Shown piece after piece: positions 22,523 through 34,534 of a DNA stretch of 64,000 nucleotides. Position numbers and translations under genes: made by a program. How positions within the stretch are numbered: the first letter of the stretch is position 1; every line of letters starts with the position of its first letter. The stretch comes from Lantana camara (Eukaryota; Streptophyta; Magnoliopsida; Lamiales; Verbenaceae): the NCBI GenBank assembly GCA_037501455.1, contig CM074862.1, positions 84,064,001 to 84,128,000 on the forward strand, in the 5' to 3' direction. Below the pieces are notes generated by a model. The model worked only from the letters and a program-made list of their open reading frames with translations, did no database searches and had not been told where the DNA came from.

Positions 22523-23330
22523 AATCTGCATATAGATATGAAAAACATTAAATTAAATTGAAACGTAATTATGGTATATATAATATGTGATACAAAAATA
22601 TTAATTATAAATTATGTAATTATTTTTTAAGATTATCTAATATATGTTATGATGGGGCACTTTGTTAATGCGCCACGTATCAGTAACGTGGCTACACAAC
22701 TTTAAGAGACACGTAGCCAGGCTCCGTCATATGGACAGACACGTCATTAGATTGACACATCATTCCATTTGGCAGGTCGAGTCACGTCGACCCAAATCCT
22801 TGTCCATTACTTACTGGTCGATCACATCTCGCTCGACGAACTATCGATTGATCATAGCACTTAGGTACCTCACAAAGTCAGCACACTTTGACAATAGTGT
22901 CATTTCGATCGTGGTTTTCTTCGACCCTGCTAAGAGATTGACCCGCAGCCCACATACAACCTCTATGGCTCGAACTCCTATCAATTACACAAGTACAAAA
23001 TTTCGTGGCGTGGAACTCCAGACTCGTTCAGGAATAGATCGAAAACTTGAAGATTTGAACTTAATTACATTAATTTTTATTGAGATCTCGGTCAGTGTAA
23101 TTTTGCTTGTATTGTTTAATTTTCTATTCATTTTATTGGATTGTTGGTACTTAATTTTATTTTATTTTCTTAATCTTGGATAGGTGAGTAATGATTGGTA
23201 AGTCTGGCATTTCACGTTTTGCACTTCGTTTTCCCTTTCTGGGTTTAGATTTGATGGTGGAGAAAACCATTTTTGGTCGTTTTTTGTGAAGCCTTATTTT
23301 GCTCCATTTCCTTTTTTTTTTTTTTTTTTT
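22523..23330. other. Intergenic DNA, no supported gene
   Basis: A 173-codon frame at 22662-23183 exists, but its product has no recognisable domain and mixed composition. I see no other structure apart from a poly-T run at 23310-23331. Confidence 0.4.
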
Positions 23331-23339
23331 AATTCTAGT

Positions 23340-24470
23340 TCAAGCTTGCGAGCCGAGCCCGAACCTAATGAGCGTATTCCGAGCCAAGTTTCTTGAGGTT
23401 CGTGAGCCATCCCTTTTAGACCTGAGACCGAGCCATGAAAAAGTGCCAAAGCTCAGCTCGGCTTAGGGATGTAAACGAGCCGAGCCGAGCCGAGCCGAGT
23501 CTTAGCATTTTTGGTTGATTCGGGCTCGGGCTTCGAAAACTTGGCTCGGGCTTGGCTTGCGAGCCAAGCCTGAGCTGGCTCGGCTCGGCTCGCGAGCCTT
23601 GCTTAGGACAATTAATTTCTCTCCTTTTTCCCCACAAATCTGGAACGCAAGAGGGTTTTTCTATGGCTTTTTCAAAAATCAGAGACTTAGAAGGTTTTGC
23701 AACAAATCTAGGGCATAAAGCATCAAAAATTTTCGCATATTTCAGACAAATTACATTACTAGAAAATTAAAAAAAAAACTTCCTTGAGCATATATTATCA
23801 AACCCACAAATTACAACACTATTATCTTCATTGTAAAGACGATACATAAAATAAATGAACACACCTAAAATTGGCTGAAATTATCTTTGAATATAAGAAT
23901 AGCGGTGGCCGGGAGAAGAGCTGGTGGCGCCGCAGCTGTGGCAAGAATGATGCAGGGCTGGCGATGGAGGTGTGGCGCGGGACGGCGGCTGCGACAAGAA
24001 CGGTACGGGGCTGGGCGATGGCGATAGCGATGGCGATAGCGTGGTGAAGCGGTGGTTTGGTGGGCGGTGGTGTGGTGGTGGTGGCACCGTTCGGTGGCGT
24101 GCTTGATGTGGGAGGGAGAAGGTGTGGTACAGAGAATTGATGTGGAGGAGAGAAATGTGTGATGCAATGAGGGAGAGAGAACTGGGTTAGCGGCGGAGAG
24201 ACTGATGCATTGCTGTTAGGGTTTGGATTTTGGAACACACATATATATATATAATATTTTTTAATTATTTTTTGAATAACTCACGAGCCGGCTCGCGAGC
24301 CATCAAACAAAGAGGAGCTGGCTCGGGCTTGGTTCGTTGAAGCCACGAGCCGAGCCATGCTTGTCAGGCACGAACCTGAGCGCGAGCTTTTATCGAGCCA
24401 GCTTGTGAAGCTCGCGAGCCGACTCAGTTCATTTACATCCCTAGCTCAGCTCGATTCGTTTGCATCCCTA
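23340..24470. mobile_element. GAGCC-arm relic split by a second family member
   Basis: Pieces at about 23340-23463 (GCGAGCCGAGCCCGAACC) and 24444-24470 (CGTTTGCATCCCTA) belong to one GAGCC-arm element. The intervening 980 bp are a second, complete copy. The left end of the outer copy is not recognisable. Confidence 0.5.
23464..24443. mobile_element. GAGCC-arm hAT-like element inserted in its own family
   Basis: The ends are TAGGGATGTAAACGAGCCGA and, on the right, TTCATTTACATCCCTA. Flanks are GCTCGGCT (23456-23463) and GCTCAGCT (24444-24451), an 8-bp duplication with one mismatch. The body holds a GC-rich block (23880-24230). On the minus strand this starts just after AAACCCTAAC with a Met and gives Pro/His/Thr-rich low-complexity frames in all three phases. 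I do not call a gene there. Confidence 0.7.
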
Positions 24471-24906
24471 CATATGGTGTAAACAAGAAAAAAAAAAAGA
24501 TAATGGCACACATATAAAATCAACTAATCCAACCCCATTAGGCTAATTAACAATAGACTTTTTGGGCGACTAAAGCCCCATCCCACTTTCCGGTCAATTC
24601 CAGGGTCTCCGGGAAATTAGCATATTTACTGTCAATCAAAGTAAATACAAGAAAAGGGTGGACTACGTGACCAACCACCTCATTTCTTTCAAAGTAAAGA
24701 GACCCTTTGTGTATTTGTTGTCCTTAAGGTGTCATGCACACTTCTCAACCTATAAATAATCTCAGCATTTGTCCCTTCGGGGACATCCGATAAATAATCT
24801 CAGCATTTATGGCATTGATAAGCTTTGTACTGTTCATTTGACCGTTTGTACTTTTTTCATATATTTTGAGCAAGTACCTGACTTGAACGTCGGGATACCA
24901 AACATG

Positions 24907-26152
24907 TAGTGGCGGAGCCACCTTGTCTTGAGGGGGTACACTTGACCCCCCTTAACTTTTTTTTTTATTATTATTATTATATATCTATATTTTTGGGGTT
25001 GAAATTTTATTATTATATGTATATGTAATTTTATGGAATTTTTTATTATTGACCCCCCCACCAAAATTAAAATTAACATTAGTTGGGGTTAATATATTAA
25101 ATTATTAATAATTGAGACCACACAAATTGAAATTAGGTTTCAATTTTAATTGGACTTTAATTTCTAACTCAAGACCTAACCAATTGTTGAATCAAGTTCC
25201 TCCAATCAAATTTTGTTATATTTCAACCCATATTTCATCTCCTCTCTGCTATATACACAACAATAAAATCAAACTTCTTCAATCGCCTGCATAGTGATCG
25301 GTTAGAGATTTATTTTTAATTTGTTTGTGGACTGGACTTTTTTTTTATTTCTTTTATTTTACAATTGAATATAAATTTAAAATTAATTTTACTTTTTTAA
25401 TATTTTAACTAAGGTTTATTTTATCAATTATCAATATGGAAACGTTTCTCATCATAAATTCAAAAGATTCGATTCAATCAGTTTGGCCTCCTCAAAAAAG
25501 TTTAAAAAAAAAAAAAACAAGAGGATACGAATCGATTCAAACGTTTGATAGAGGTAAACTCACAATTACTTACTAATATGGCTTGCTTAAGTCCCGTTGA
25601 TGTATTTGTCTCATTCAACAAAGAATGTCGAATTCAGTTAACCAAATTTGATCTAGTAGAGTTCTCTAATGTCCAAATATCAATACTTGAAAATCAACTT
25701 GACCACTATATTAATATGAGATCAGATGAAGTCTTCTTTCAATTGAAAGAGATTGGTGATTTTGCTCGAAAATTAGTGTAGACAAAGAGAAATGATGTAT
25801 ATTTACTTGTATACTTGCTTCTATGATTCACTTTAATTCTACCAGTTGCAACAATTACAATGGAAAGAGCATTTTCTAAAATGAAATACATCAAAAATTG
25901 GTTGAGAAATATGATAGACAACGAATGGTTGAATGATTGTTTGATTACATATATTAAAAATGATATATTTAACAGTGTTTCCAATAATTTAATTATACAT
26001 CGTTTTTAAAATATGGGTAACCGACGTGGATATTTGTGAGATACAAACTTGTAAGTACTATAAAAAAAAAAATAGTTGAATTTAACTTGTTATTTTTTTT
26101 AGTATTATGCTTTAGTCGCCCCCCCTTAATAAAATTTCTGGCTCCACCACTG
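24907..26152 (+). mobile_element. Decayed hAT element with exact 8-bp duplication
   Basis: The left end is TAGTGGCGGAGCCA; the right end, reversed, is CAGTGGTGGAGCCA. The flanking duplication CAAACATG at 24899-24906 and 26153-26160 is exact. Subterminal C/G runs (GACCCCCCTTAA, CGCCCCCCCTTAA) are also inverted. The element retains the last part of a hAT transposase on the plus strand. Confidence 0.9.
25545..26009 (+). pseudogene. hAT transposase C-terminal (dimerisation) remnant
   Basis: One frame runs from 25545 to the TAA at 26007. It is interrupted by TAG after RKLV and by TGA shortly after. The segment LPVATITMERAFSKMKYIK followed by WLRNMIDNEWLNDCLITYI is the conserved hAT dimerisation domain found at the C-terminus of plant hAT transposases. 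The catalytic core is missing, so no active enzyme can come from this copy. Confidence 0.85.
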
Positions 26153-26160
26153 CAAACATG

Positions 26161-27400
26161 AGCAAAACCCATATTCTTCAGTTTGACCTTTAGCTTACGT
26201 TTGTTGAACTTTTTGGACAATCAATCTTCGAGAGACTACACCTTACAAGTTCAAAGCGATCGGGCTGCCAGATTTCGAGCCACCTCAGCATACCAATTTC
26301 GAATGTTGGTTTAAAATATTAAATGGTATATATTAATAAAATATATTATGTATTTATTTAATTACGAAATTAAAATAGTGAAAGATATTATCTAATATAA
26401 TAATACATATAATTTATTTATTTTTAGACCGTCTTTACTACAGAGGTTACACCCACGTTCCTCACATGTTCTATTATAATTATCCCTCAATTTCATAATG
26501 AAAAATCGCTTTTGCAGCATTTATATTGGACAGCTAACAAATTTCGTATTAAAAAGTTTAAAATTACTTTGTTGAAATATCTGAATATTATTATCGTATA
26601 TAAGTGGTCTTAATTATTAGGTTCTTATGTTTTATATATAAGTTTTATTTTTTATTTTATTCATATACACACGTCAAACATATAAATTGATATAAATTGA
26701 TGGTTTGGATTAGAAAATTTTGAGATTTTGTAGTAGATATATAAGCAAGTATATTTATTATATTATAAAACTTACTTTATTCAAAATATGAACATGCTAT
26801 TATAAAAGTTTTAGTATTAATTTAACTAAATATTATTCGATAAAAAATTATGGCATTGAAAACGGTTCTGTTTCGGGTCAAGACCGATTACCCATTTTCT
26901 ATTATAAAAAATAAATAAAAATAAAAACATATCAAAATCAAGTGCATATGTTTATTTATTTATTTGTTATTTTCATTTTTCAGAATTCCAACATTTAATA
27001 TTGTCAGAGTTTTTTTTTTTTTAATGAATAACCATCGTCTTCCTCTTTTATTTGTTGGTCAACCACCAAATTTTTGAAACCGCACCATAATATAAATAAC
27101 TTTGTCTTCGACGAATTATTTCATAATAATTAAGAATTGTATAATTGCATGACAAAAATATAATTTAGTGTAAAATGTAATTAATTTCAATAATCATGAC
27201 AGTATGTAAAAAGTACAACTACTACATACATACGCATCGAACTTTCCTCTCCAAATTTAATAATTCATCACACGTAAAAGAAAAGAAAAAAGATCGCGAT
27301 GGGTCTTATCGAACCCAATTACGTTTTCAAGTTACTATAAATTTAGACGTACGTACCCAAACAATTTATTATTAATTTGACGATAATATTGTTGGTGGTT
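26161..27400. other. AT-rich intergenic DNA
   Basis: No supported gene or mobile element. This is the downstream flank of the proline-rich protein gene on the minus strand. Confidence 0.4.
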
Positions 27401-27430
27401 TTCAAATTGTAGGGTGTGTAGGAGACACCG

Positions 27431-27967
27431 CTACTGTTGGTGGTGGAACCGTAGAAGCACCTGTGTAGATACTGGTGGTGGTGGTGGAAGCACAGTTGGC
27501 GGCGGAGGTGAACAAAAAATTGGTGGAGTAAAAGGTGGTCTCGGAAGACCTGATGGGTATGGTATGCACCGTCGTCGTGGTGGTGGAGGAGGAGGAGATT
27601 GTGGCGGCAGAGAAGGAGATAGTGCTGGTGGCAGTGGAGAAGGAGAAGGAGAAGGAGATTGTGGAGGCTGCGGAGGAGGAGATTGTGGTGGAGGGGGCGG
27701 TGGAGGAGGAGGAGATTGTGGCGGCGGCGGAGGGGGTGGCGGAGGAGGAGATTGTGGTGGAGGAGGGGGAGATTGTGGCCGTGGAGGGGGTGGAGGTGGA
27801 GGAGATTGTACCGGCGGTGGAGGAGATTGGGGTGGAGGCGGTGGCGGAGGGGTAGATTGTGGTGGAGGTGGTGGAAAAGATTGTTGAGCTCTTATATTCA
27901 TAGCCAACATTGATAGGAAAGCTACTAAAACACATAACTTGAGCTTCATATTATTTGCATTTCCCAT
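27431..27967 (-). CDS. Secreted proline-rich (extensin-like) cell-wall protein
   Basis: The 178-residue protein starts MGNANNMKLKLCVLVAFLSM. The hydrophobic stretch and AMNIRA before QQS form a signal peptide, cleaved near residue 27, so it is exported to the wall. Residues 30-125 are SPPPP-type blocks (QSPPPPPP and variants), the Ser-Hyp motif glycosylated in extensins. A Tyr-poor composition and a non-repetitive tail (RRRCIPYPSGLPRPPFTPP, with two Cys) make it closer to short hybrid proline-rich proteins than to classical cross-linking extensins. Met7 is an alternative start. The last 12 residues differ in character from the rest, so the true C-terminus may lie in another exon or frame. Large glycine-rich frames on the other strand are shadows of the Pro codons. 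Confidence 0.7.
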   Translation of the reverse strand: MGNANNMKLKLCVLVAFLSMLAMNIRAQQSFPPPPPQSTPPPPPPPQSPPPPVQSPPPPPPPRPQSPPPPPQSPPPPPPPPPPQSPPPPPPPPPQSPPPQPPQSPSPSPSPLPPALSPSLPPQSPPPPPPRRRCIPYPSGLPRPPFTPPIFCSPPPPTVLPPPPPVSTQVLLRFHHQQ

Positions 27968-28497
27968 GTTTTTGCTAAAAACATATAACTCTCAGGCTTG
28001 ATTTAGTGCATAATAAACTAATTTTTTCTGAATTTATAAGCTTAATTGTCTATCATATTCTTGAACTAATAAGTGCTATGTATGTTTTTTTCTCACATAG
28101 GTTAGTCGTATAGTTATTACGTAATGCTAGGTTAATTGCTTAAGGAGTACTTAAGCAGTCGTATTGTATGGACAAATTAGAGACTCTGGAAAAAATTAAG
28201 AAGCAACATATAGTAAAATACTTATTTAAAAAATTAACATAAATACTTTAGGCAATACTTGTATGACAGCTAAAAAAGTATTAGATTTGATTATAATGAA
28301 ATTTCTACGTCCATAATTTAGACAAAACAAAATACTTCAATAATAAATCCTAGACAGGTTGACAATCTGATCTCTTTATATTTTGAAATATTTATTGTAA
28401 CTTATTGTTTAATTATTAATTAATAACATTATGTATTTCATTAATTGAATTCCTTTGTTTTATTAAAACATACATCTTCTTCTTCAAACAAAACCAA

Positions 28498-28546
<49 letters not shown>

Positions 28547-28565
28547 TTAATAATAATAATAATAA
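28498..28565. repeat. (AAT)n microsatellite
   Basis: About 22 AAT/ATA triplets run with one interruption. It lies in AT-rich DNA upstream of the proline-rich gene and has no further visible role. Confidence 0.9.
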
Positions 28566-28762
28566 AATATACATCGAAACGATACTAATGAAATAACTTA
28601 TTCATATGCTTGGAATTTTTACGTCGAGGATAAGTTAATTTAATATTATACTGTTATGAAATTATATGAAATTTAATTACTTTTAATACAATTTATGTTA
28701 CTTAAGATAATTTCTCATTTGGAGAGTCTACTATATATCAAGGATATTTGATGATAAATAAA

Positions 28763-29512
28763 GGCAAAAATGCAAATTTCATCCGGTAAATTTTTAATTT
28801 TGATAATTTAGTAATATTCATTTTAAAAATTGCAATTAAGTCCTATAAATTTATAATTTTGGTAATTTTGATCCTGTATGTTTCTAAATTTGCAATTAAG
28901 GGTAATTTATGTCCGATTTTCGCTAGAAAAATTTATTAATTGCCGCAATTGACCACGTAGCTCATTACTTTGCCAACTTGACGGGATGACATGACAAAAA
29001 TATCTGATTTATATACAAAACTTATTATATATGTGACGTATTTAGTAAAAGAAAATTTAAATAAAAAAATATAATTATATTTGAAGGAAATGTCGTGTCG
29101 TCCAGCGGAGCCTATAAGAAGGTAACTCGCTTAGACAACTGACTCATTTTCAATAGAAAAGAATAGTGAAACCAACCTAGCTAGCTGGTCAATCTCAGAG
29201 ATCTTATCGGTCGACAAACCGGAGACGGATGACAACAGCTCCTCGAAAATCTCTACATATTTGTTCCAGTCCAGGACAAGTGAGATTTTTTGGTTTGCAT
29301 GCGTGGGAGCAGCTCAAACAAAGAAGAGTCTGTCTCGGTTTGAATTCAGGCACGACCCACGCTGTCTGAATTCGGGCATAAATTGTAAAATTTTAGAACT
29401 TATAGGACTTAATTGCAAATTTAGAAATGGACAGGATCAAAATTGTCAAAATTATAAACTTATAAGATTTAATTGTAAATTTTGCAACGGACAGGACTAA
29501 ATTGCAAAAATT
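28763..29512. mobile_element. Imperfect inverted-repeat element, Mutator-like in style
   Basis: The left 140 bases (GCAATTAAGTCCTATAAATT, then TTTTGATCCTGTATG) reappear inverted in the right 140 bases (29380-29512), with internal triplication of the TGCAATTAAG unit. The inside has no transposase. Flanking duplications could not be defined, so ends are approximate. Inverted repeats of this kind are typical of non-autonomous MULEs. Confidence 0.5.
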
Positions 29513-30382
29513 AAGTGTTCTTACAAGAAGTTAATTTTGTGTTTGATGCATTAAGTTGACAAATTTAGTTCCATCTAATTTGACTTATGGGAAAATTGCA
29601 TTTTTGGTATAGTAAGTACCCTATTTAAGCATTCTTACGCCATTTTGTTTTTCGATGAAAAATAAACCCTCAACTAAAAAAAAATGGCAATTTCATGCAA
29701 AATTTGACCCGAAATGCTCATATCCACCCGGAAAAAAAGGGTTCAGGCAGCACCCGCCACGTGGTTATTTTAGTGCCATGTGTGCGAAAATGCTTTGCCA
29801 GGTAAAATCAATTTATATTAATTTTGGTGTAAAAAATAACAAAAAATTAACAACATATTAAAAGAGAAGCCCTTTGACCAATGTTCAGACAACAAACCAT
29901 TTGCATACTTCTTCTTCCTTAAACCAGAGAAGAGAAAGAAACGCACCAAACCCTAAATCAGCTGAAGTTAACGTGACATTTTGTCAAAATTCCTCGTACG
30001 CAGGTTCATTTTCGAAGACCTTCCTTACAATAATGGTAAGGTTGAGGTCTAAGGCACTTTTGAAGCTTCCACCCCCAAGGTACCGTAAGTTTCGGTTTTT
30101 CTTGCTTTCCAGATAGGTTTTTTTGGTCATCTATTGTCATTGTTGTATTTTGTGCTGACTTTGATATAAAAGGTGTAAGCTTTTTGGTGTTATAAAAGGT
30201 CTTCTTCCATTTCGTTATGTGGTTTATGGTCCCCCATCTTGGATTCTTTTACATTGTGTCCCCACTGAGTTGTTTAACATTGTTGTTGTGCTTATTTATG
30301 AGATCCTTTCGGTGTACTTTTATATTTATTTTTATTACTTTTATTATTATTATTTATTAAATTTTTTTTTTGGAAATTTTAG

Positions 30383-33300
30383 ATCCAGATTCCACAAGTA
30401 TCACTCTATCTATTTACCGTGGAGGTAATTTTGAGAACAACCTGTATATGGGTGGTAACATTAGAAAAATGGATTATGTGGATGTTGAAAAATTGAATTT
30501 CTTGAGCGTCGATGAGTACATTCAGGACCTATTTCTTGAGGGAAGTATTAAAAAACTTTACACAGCTCTGAACTAAGGGTTTAAACTGATATTGAATGAT
30601 GATGTGCTGAAGATTTATGGTAGAAAGTACTTAAAAAAATCTAGAGAGTATCCTCTGTTTGTTGAATATTTGACTAATGAAAATGGTGAGCCAATTTTTT
30701 GCTGAAGTTGAGAAAGTAAGTAAGGTGGACATATAAGAAGAAATTGCTGCAATTGAAAAAGATATTATGCAAGAAGAAGCAATGGCTGAAATTGCAACTG
30801 ATTCTATATAAAAAAATGAAGAAAATAGGGTTGATAATGATTGTGGAGTTCGTGAACAAAGAGAAACAAGTGTGGAACTCTTTGCAAAGGTGGATAACAG
30901 TCAAGAATGGATTGACGAATATTGTCGTAGGTACCCAGGTCCTACAAAACAAGCCCAGGATAATAATCAATCTGTACCCTATGTTGATAATCATTATGAC
31001 AGTGATGCTTATTCTGATGGTTTGTATGTAGAATCTGATTGCAGTGGTATGGATGATGATGCTTTATTTGATGAAATTATTGAGAAATCAGTAGAACCGA
31101 AATTTACTGTGGAGGGAGAACAAATAAATGGAAATGACTATGTGCAGTGGCTTAAATTTGATGAGGTGGTGTCTGATTCTGCAACATTAGATGATGTTGA
31201 GTGGGTTCTTCATGAAAAGATAACATCTTCATCTGATGATGGTATCCTATTTGAAGATAATGTTAGTGAAAGTGCAGAAGTGGGTGACACTGACTCAAGT
31301 GATAGTGGTGGGGAGTCTGAGGGTTCAACTAAAGAAAGTGATGATGATATTGTGGGGAGTCAGGATGATGGACTAGATTTGCATAGGGTCTCTGATGAGG
31401 AAGGTGAAATTGAATCTTTTCTTCCATTTAATGATAACAATATATTTGACCCTGTATTTGATTTGGGGCAGACTTTTGCCAGTAAGGGGATATTCAAAAA
31501 AAGTGTGACTTCTTATGCAGTTAAAATAAGAAGATCACTTCCTTGTGCAAGGTCTGATAGCAAAAGGGTTTATTATAGATGTGTTGCTAGAAGGTGTCCA
31601 TTTAAAATGAATTCAATTAAGGTGATAGATACAACAAATGAAAATGAAGCTGCATTCGTTTTAAGAGAAGTCTGCCTAACTCATACTTGTAATGAAGGCT
31701 ACCATGTGAAGAATTTGAAAACAAGATGGTTAGCAGAGAAGTTTATATCTCTATTCAAAAGTGATCCCAAGAGATCTGTGAAAGGGTTTAAAGCAGATGT
31801 GGAGAATGGACTTGACATCAATATTTCACATGACCAAGCATACAGGGCTACAGTATTGGCACAAGAGATGATACAAGGCGATCCTGACCTGCAATATACA
31901 AAGTTGTGGGATTATGCAGAGGAATTAAGGAAAACAAACCCAGGATCAACTGTAATTTTGGGAACTGATGATAGTGAAGGGCAATTGAGATTTTCCAGAT
32001 TCTATTACTGCTTCAATGCCATGAAGGTTGGATTCCAGTATTGCAGACCATTAATCGGAGCGGATGGCTTCCACCTAAAAGGGGCTCATGGTGGCATTTT
32101 GTTGACAGCAGTTGGTATGGACCCTGAAAACAATCTCTGTACTTAAATCTGATCTGGGACTTCAAAATGGGGAGGGTATTACATTCATATCTGATAAGCA
32201 AAAGGGGTTGATTTTTGCACTCCCTGAAGTTTTCCCTGGTGCTGAACACATATTTTGTGTAAGACATATGATTGCCATTATGAACAGTGCTGGACACAGG
32301 GTGTGTCTTTGACAAATGCAATTTGGAAAGCAACAAAGACAAGTACAGTTGGTGACTTTAAGATTGCAATGAGAATGATTAGCATGCAAAACAGTGAAGC
32401 AGCAGATTGGCTAAGAGATAAATTACCAGTGAGTGGTCAAGAAGCCATTTTCCGGAGACTTCAAAGTGTGACATGTTACTCAACAACTCACGTGAGTCAT
32501 TCAATAACACCATTCTTGAGGCAAGAGATAAACCCATAATCACTATGCTGGAATGGATTAGGGAGCATATAATAAAGACCTTTCATAAAAGCAGGGAAAA
32601 TGCTGAGACTTGGGAAGGTATATACATACATACTATATATATATATATATATCCTTTTATGCTGATAATTGGGAAGGTTTACTCTTATTTTGCAAAAGTT
32701 AGTTTCTTCTGATATTTTTTTAATCCATTTTTAATCCATTTTTGCAAATATTGTCTTTAGGACTAGTTTGTCCCTCAATTGCCAAAATCCTGGAGAGACA
32801 TGACAAGAAGGTTGGTGGATGCAGGCCAATTAAGGCATCTAGAAGTCACTTTCAGATTCAATGCAATGATGGAACTCAGTATGCAGTGGACTTAGATGTA
32901 AGGACATGTAGTTGTAGGAAGTGGCAACTGACAGGTATTCCTTGCAAACATGGATTAAATGCCATCTACAATGATAAGCTTGATGAACATGATTATGTTG
33001 CTGAATGCTACCATGTTAGCACTTACAAGAGTGCAAATGCTGGGACTATAATGCCTATTAGCAGTCATCAAATATGGGGTAAGATACTATTCATACCACC
33101 TCTTCCACCAAACTTTGGAAGAAGAAAAGCTGGCAGGCCTGTTAAACTAAGGAGAAAGGGTAAAGATGAAGCAGAAAGGAAAGGGAGGTCAAATAGGGGA
33201 AGACCAGTGATTAGGAAACTCAGGAGATTCCAAAAAAAATCCACTGTGGACACTGCGGACAACTGGGACACAATGCTTTGTTCTGTCCTGATTTGCCTTA

Positions 33301-34020
33301 AAGTGCTACGGAAAAAGTGAACAAGCCGAAAAAAGGGCTTTTGCAGTATGTGTTAATTTACTAATTTTTTATTTTGTTTCAGTTCTTATTATATTATTTA
33401 TATACACATATATTTTATCTTGTTACATATAGGAGGTTGGAGAAACATCACATGCAACACAAGAGCCTGAAGTTAATGGTACAATGGTGCATGAGACAAC
33501 TAATGAACCTACTGTTACTGAGGTATAATTTTAAATTTTTTTTTGGGGTCAACTATTATTCACAGTTATAATAAACTCTCCTACAAAACCAATATTTCAG
33601 GTGATGCAAGACATGCTCCCACCACTTCATTATGGTACATTGCAAGAAGAAACTGTAAGTCAACCACTGAATGAGGACATGCCAAACTACACAATTACAG
33701 ATGAACCTACAATTCCAGGACCATCAATGTTTGATCAATTGCTGATGGGGAATCCAATTATGCAGAATCCAATACAAAAAAATACTTTGAGTGTGGATCA
33801 GATTGCAAATATTTGTAAAACTTATATTGCTACCAGAAGGCAGAAAACATTGGGTGTGAGGAGACTTAAAATGAGAGTACCCCCTATAATGGTGGTTGAT
33901 GAAGTCCAAATGTCCCAACAAAGTGCCATTGGTCCAATGCCTGATAAAACAATATTCTTGCATGGTGGGAAAAAGTACTTGGATTTGTTTGCCAAGAAGA
34001 AACTGGGAGGGGCTTCTTAG
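30383..34020 (+). pseudogene. mudrA: MuDR-type transposase (mudrA-like), multiply broken
   Basis: Pieces in order are: an N-terminal region from an acceptor at 30381-30382 with VDVEKLNFLSVDEY; an acidic linker; a Mutator DNA-binding domain (about 31440-31700, CPFKMNSIK); the DDE core opening GADGFHLKG (about 32060) and SDKQKGL...FCVRHM (about 32190-32270); ESFNNTILEARDKPIITMLE (about 32490); a GT-AG intron at 32618-32760; a SWIM zinc finger CSCRKWQLTGIPCKHG (about 32908-32955); a zinc knuckle CGHCGQLGHNALFC (about 33245); and a C-terminal tail to 34020. Lesions are TAA at 30574, a shift near 30700, a deletion removing part of the core near 32130, shifts near 32285 and 32470, and a shift in a poly-A run near 33232. 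No active transposase can result. Confidence 0.85.
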
Positions 34021-34534
34021 GTTCTTCTTGTATAGTTTCAAAAGAATGGTTGTTTTGTGAAAGGAAGTCAATGTTTAAAACAATGATAAAACTGATCATT
34101 GATTCCTATTACAGCTTTTGTTTTGTATGGGTTAGCAAACTGTAATATGTATTTTGCCACTTATTCTCTGATGTAGCTTTTGTTTTGTAAGGTTGGCAAA
34201 CTATAATGTGTATTTTGCCACGAACTGATATCTTAGATGTTTTGGGGTTCCTTAATCATATCTTGGTTCCTGATGTCAAGTCTTAATCAATTGGTAATTT
34301 GCATTGTATGACCATAGATTCTAGTACAACACAACCTTATGTTTTCCTGATTAATAGGCATCTTGTTTACTTTGTTCATTAAGAGATTACTACTAAGTAG
34401 GTACAGAAAATCAGCAAAACGTGGTCATACAATATAGCTTTGTTAAAAACTTAATACATTCCTACTACACACAAACAAAAGGATAATTAGAAGCTTACAA
34501 GATAATACATACATAAATTTTTTTGAACTATGTC
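34021..34534. other. Convergent intergenic space of the MULE
   Basis: This lies between the two MULE stops. A segment of about 60 bp is duplicated here: AGCTTTTGTTTTGTATGGGT near 34112 and AGCTTTTGTTTTGTAAGGTT near 34176, each followed by a TGTATTTTGCCAC string. It probably holds both 3' ends. Confidence 0.5.

Noticed and set aside
22662..23183. 173-codon plus-strand frame
   Set aside because: No recognisable domain, mixed composition and no splice or promoter signals; it lies between transposon relics.
27414..27913. Large Gly-, Glu/Val- and Arg/Trp-rich plus-strand frames
   Set aside because: They are the reverse complement of the (SPPPP)n codons of the minus-strand proline-rich gene. Only the minus frame has a signal peptide.
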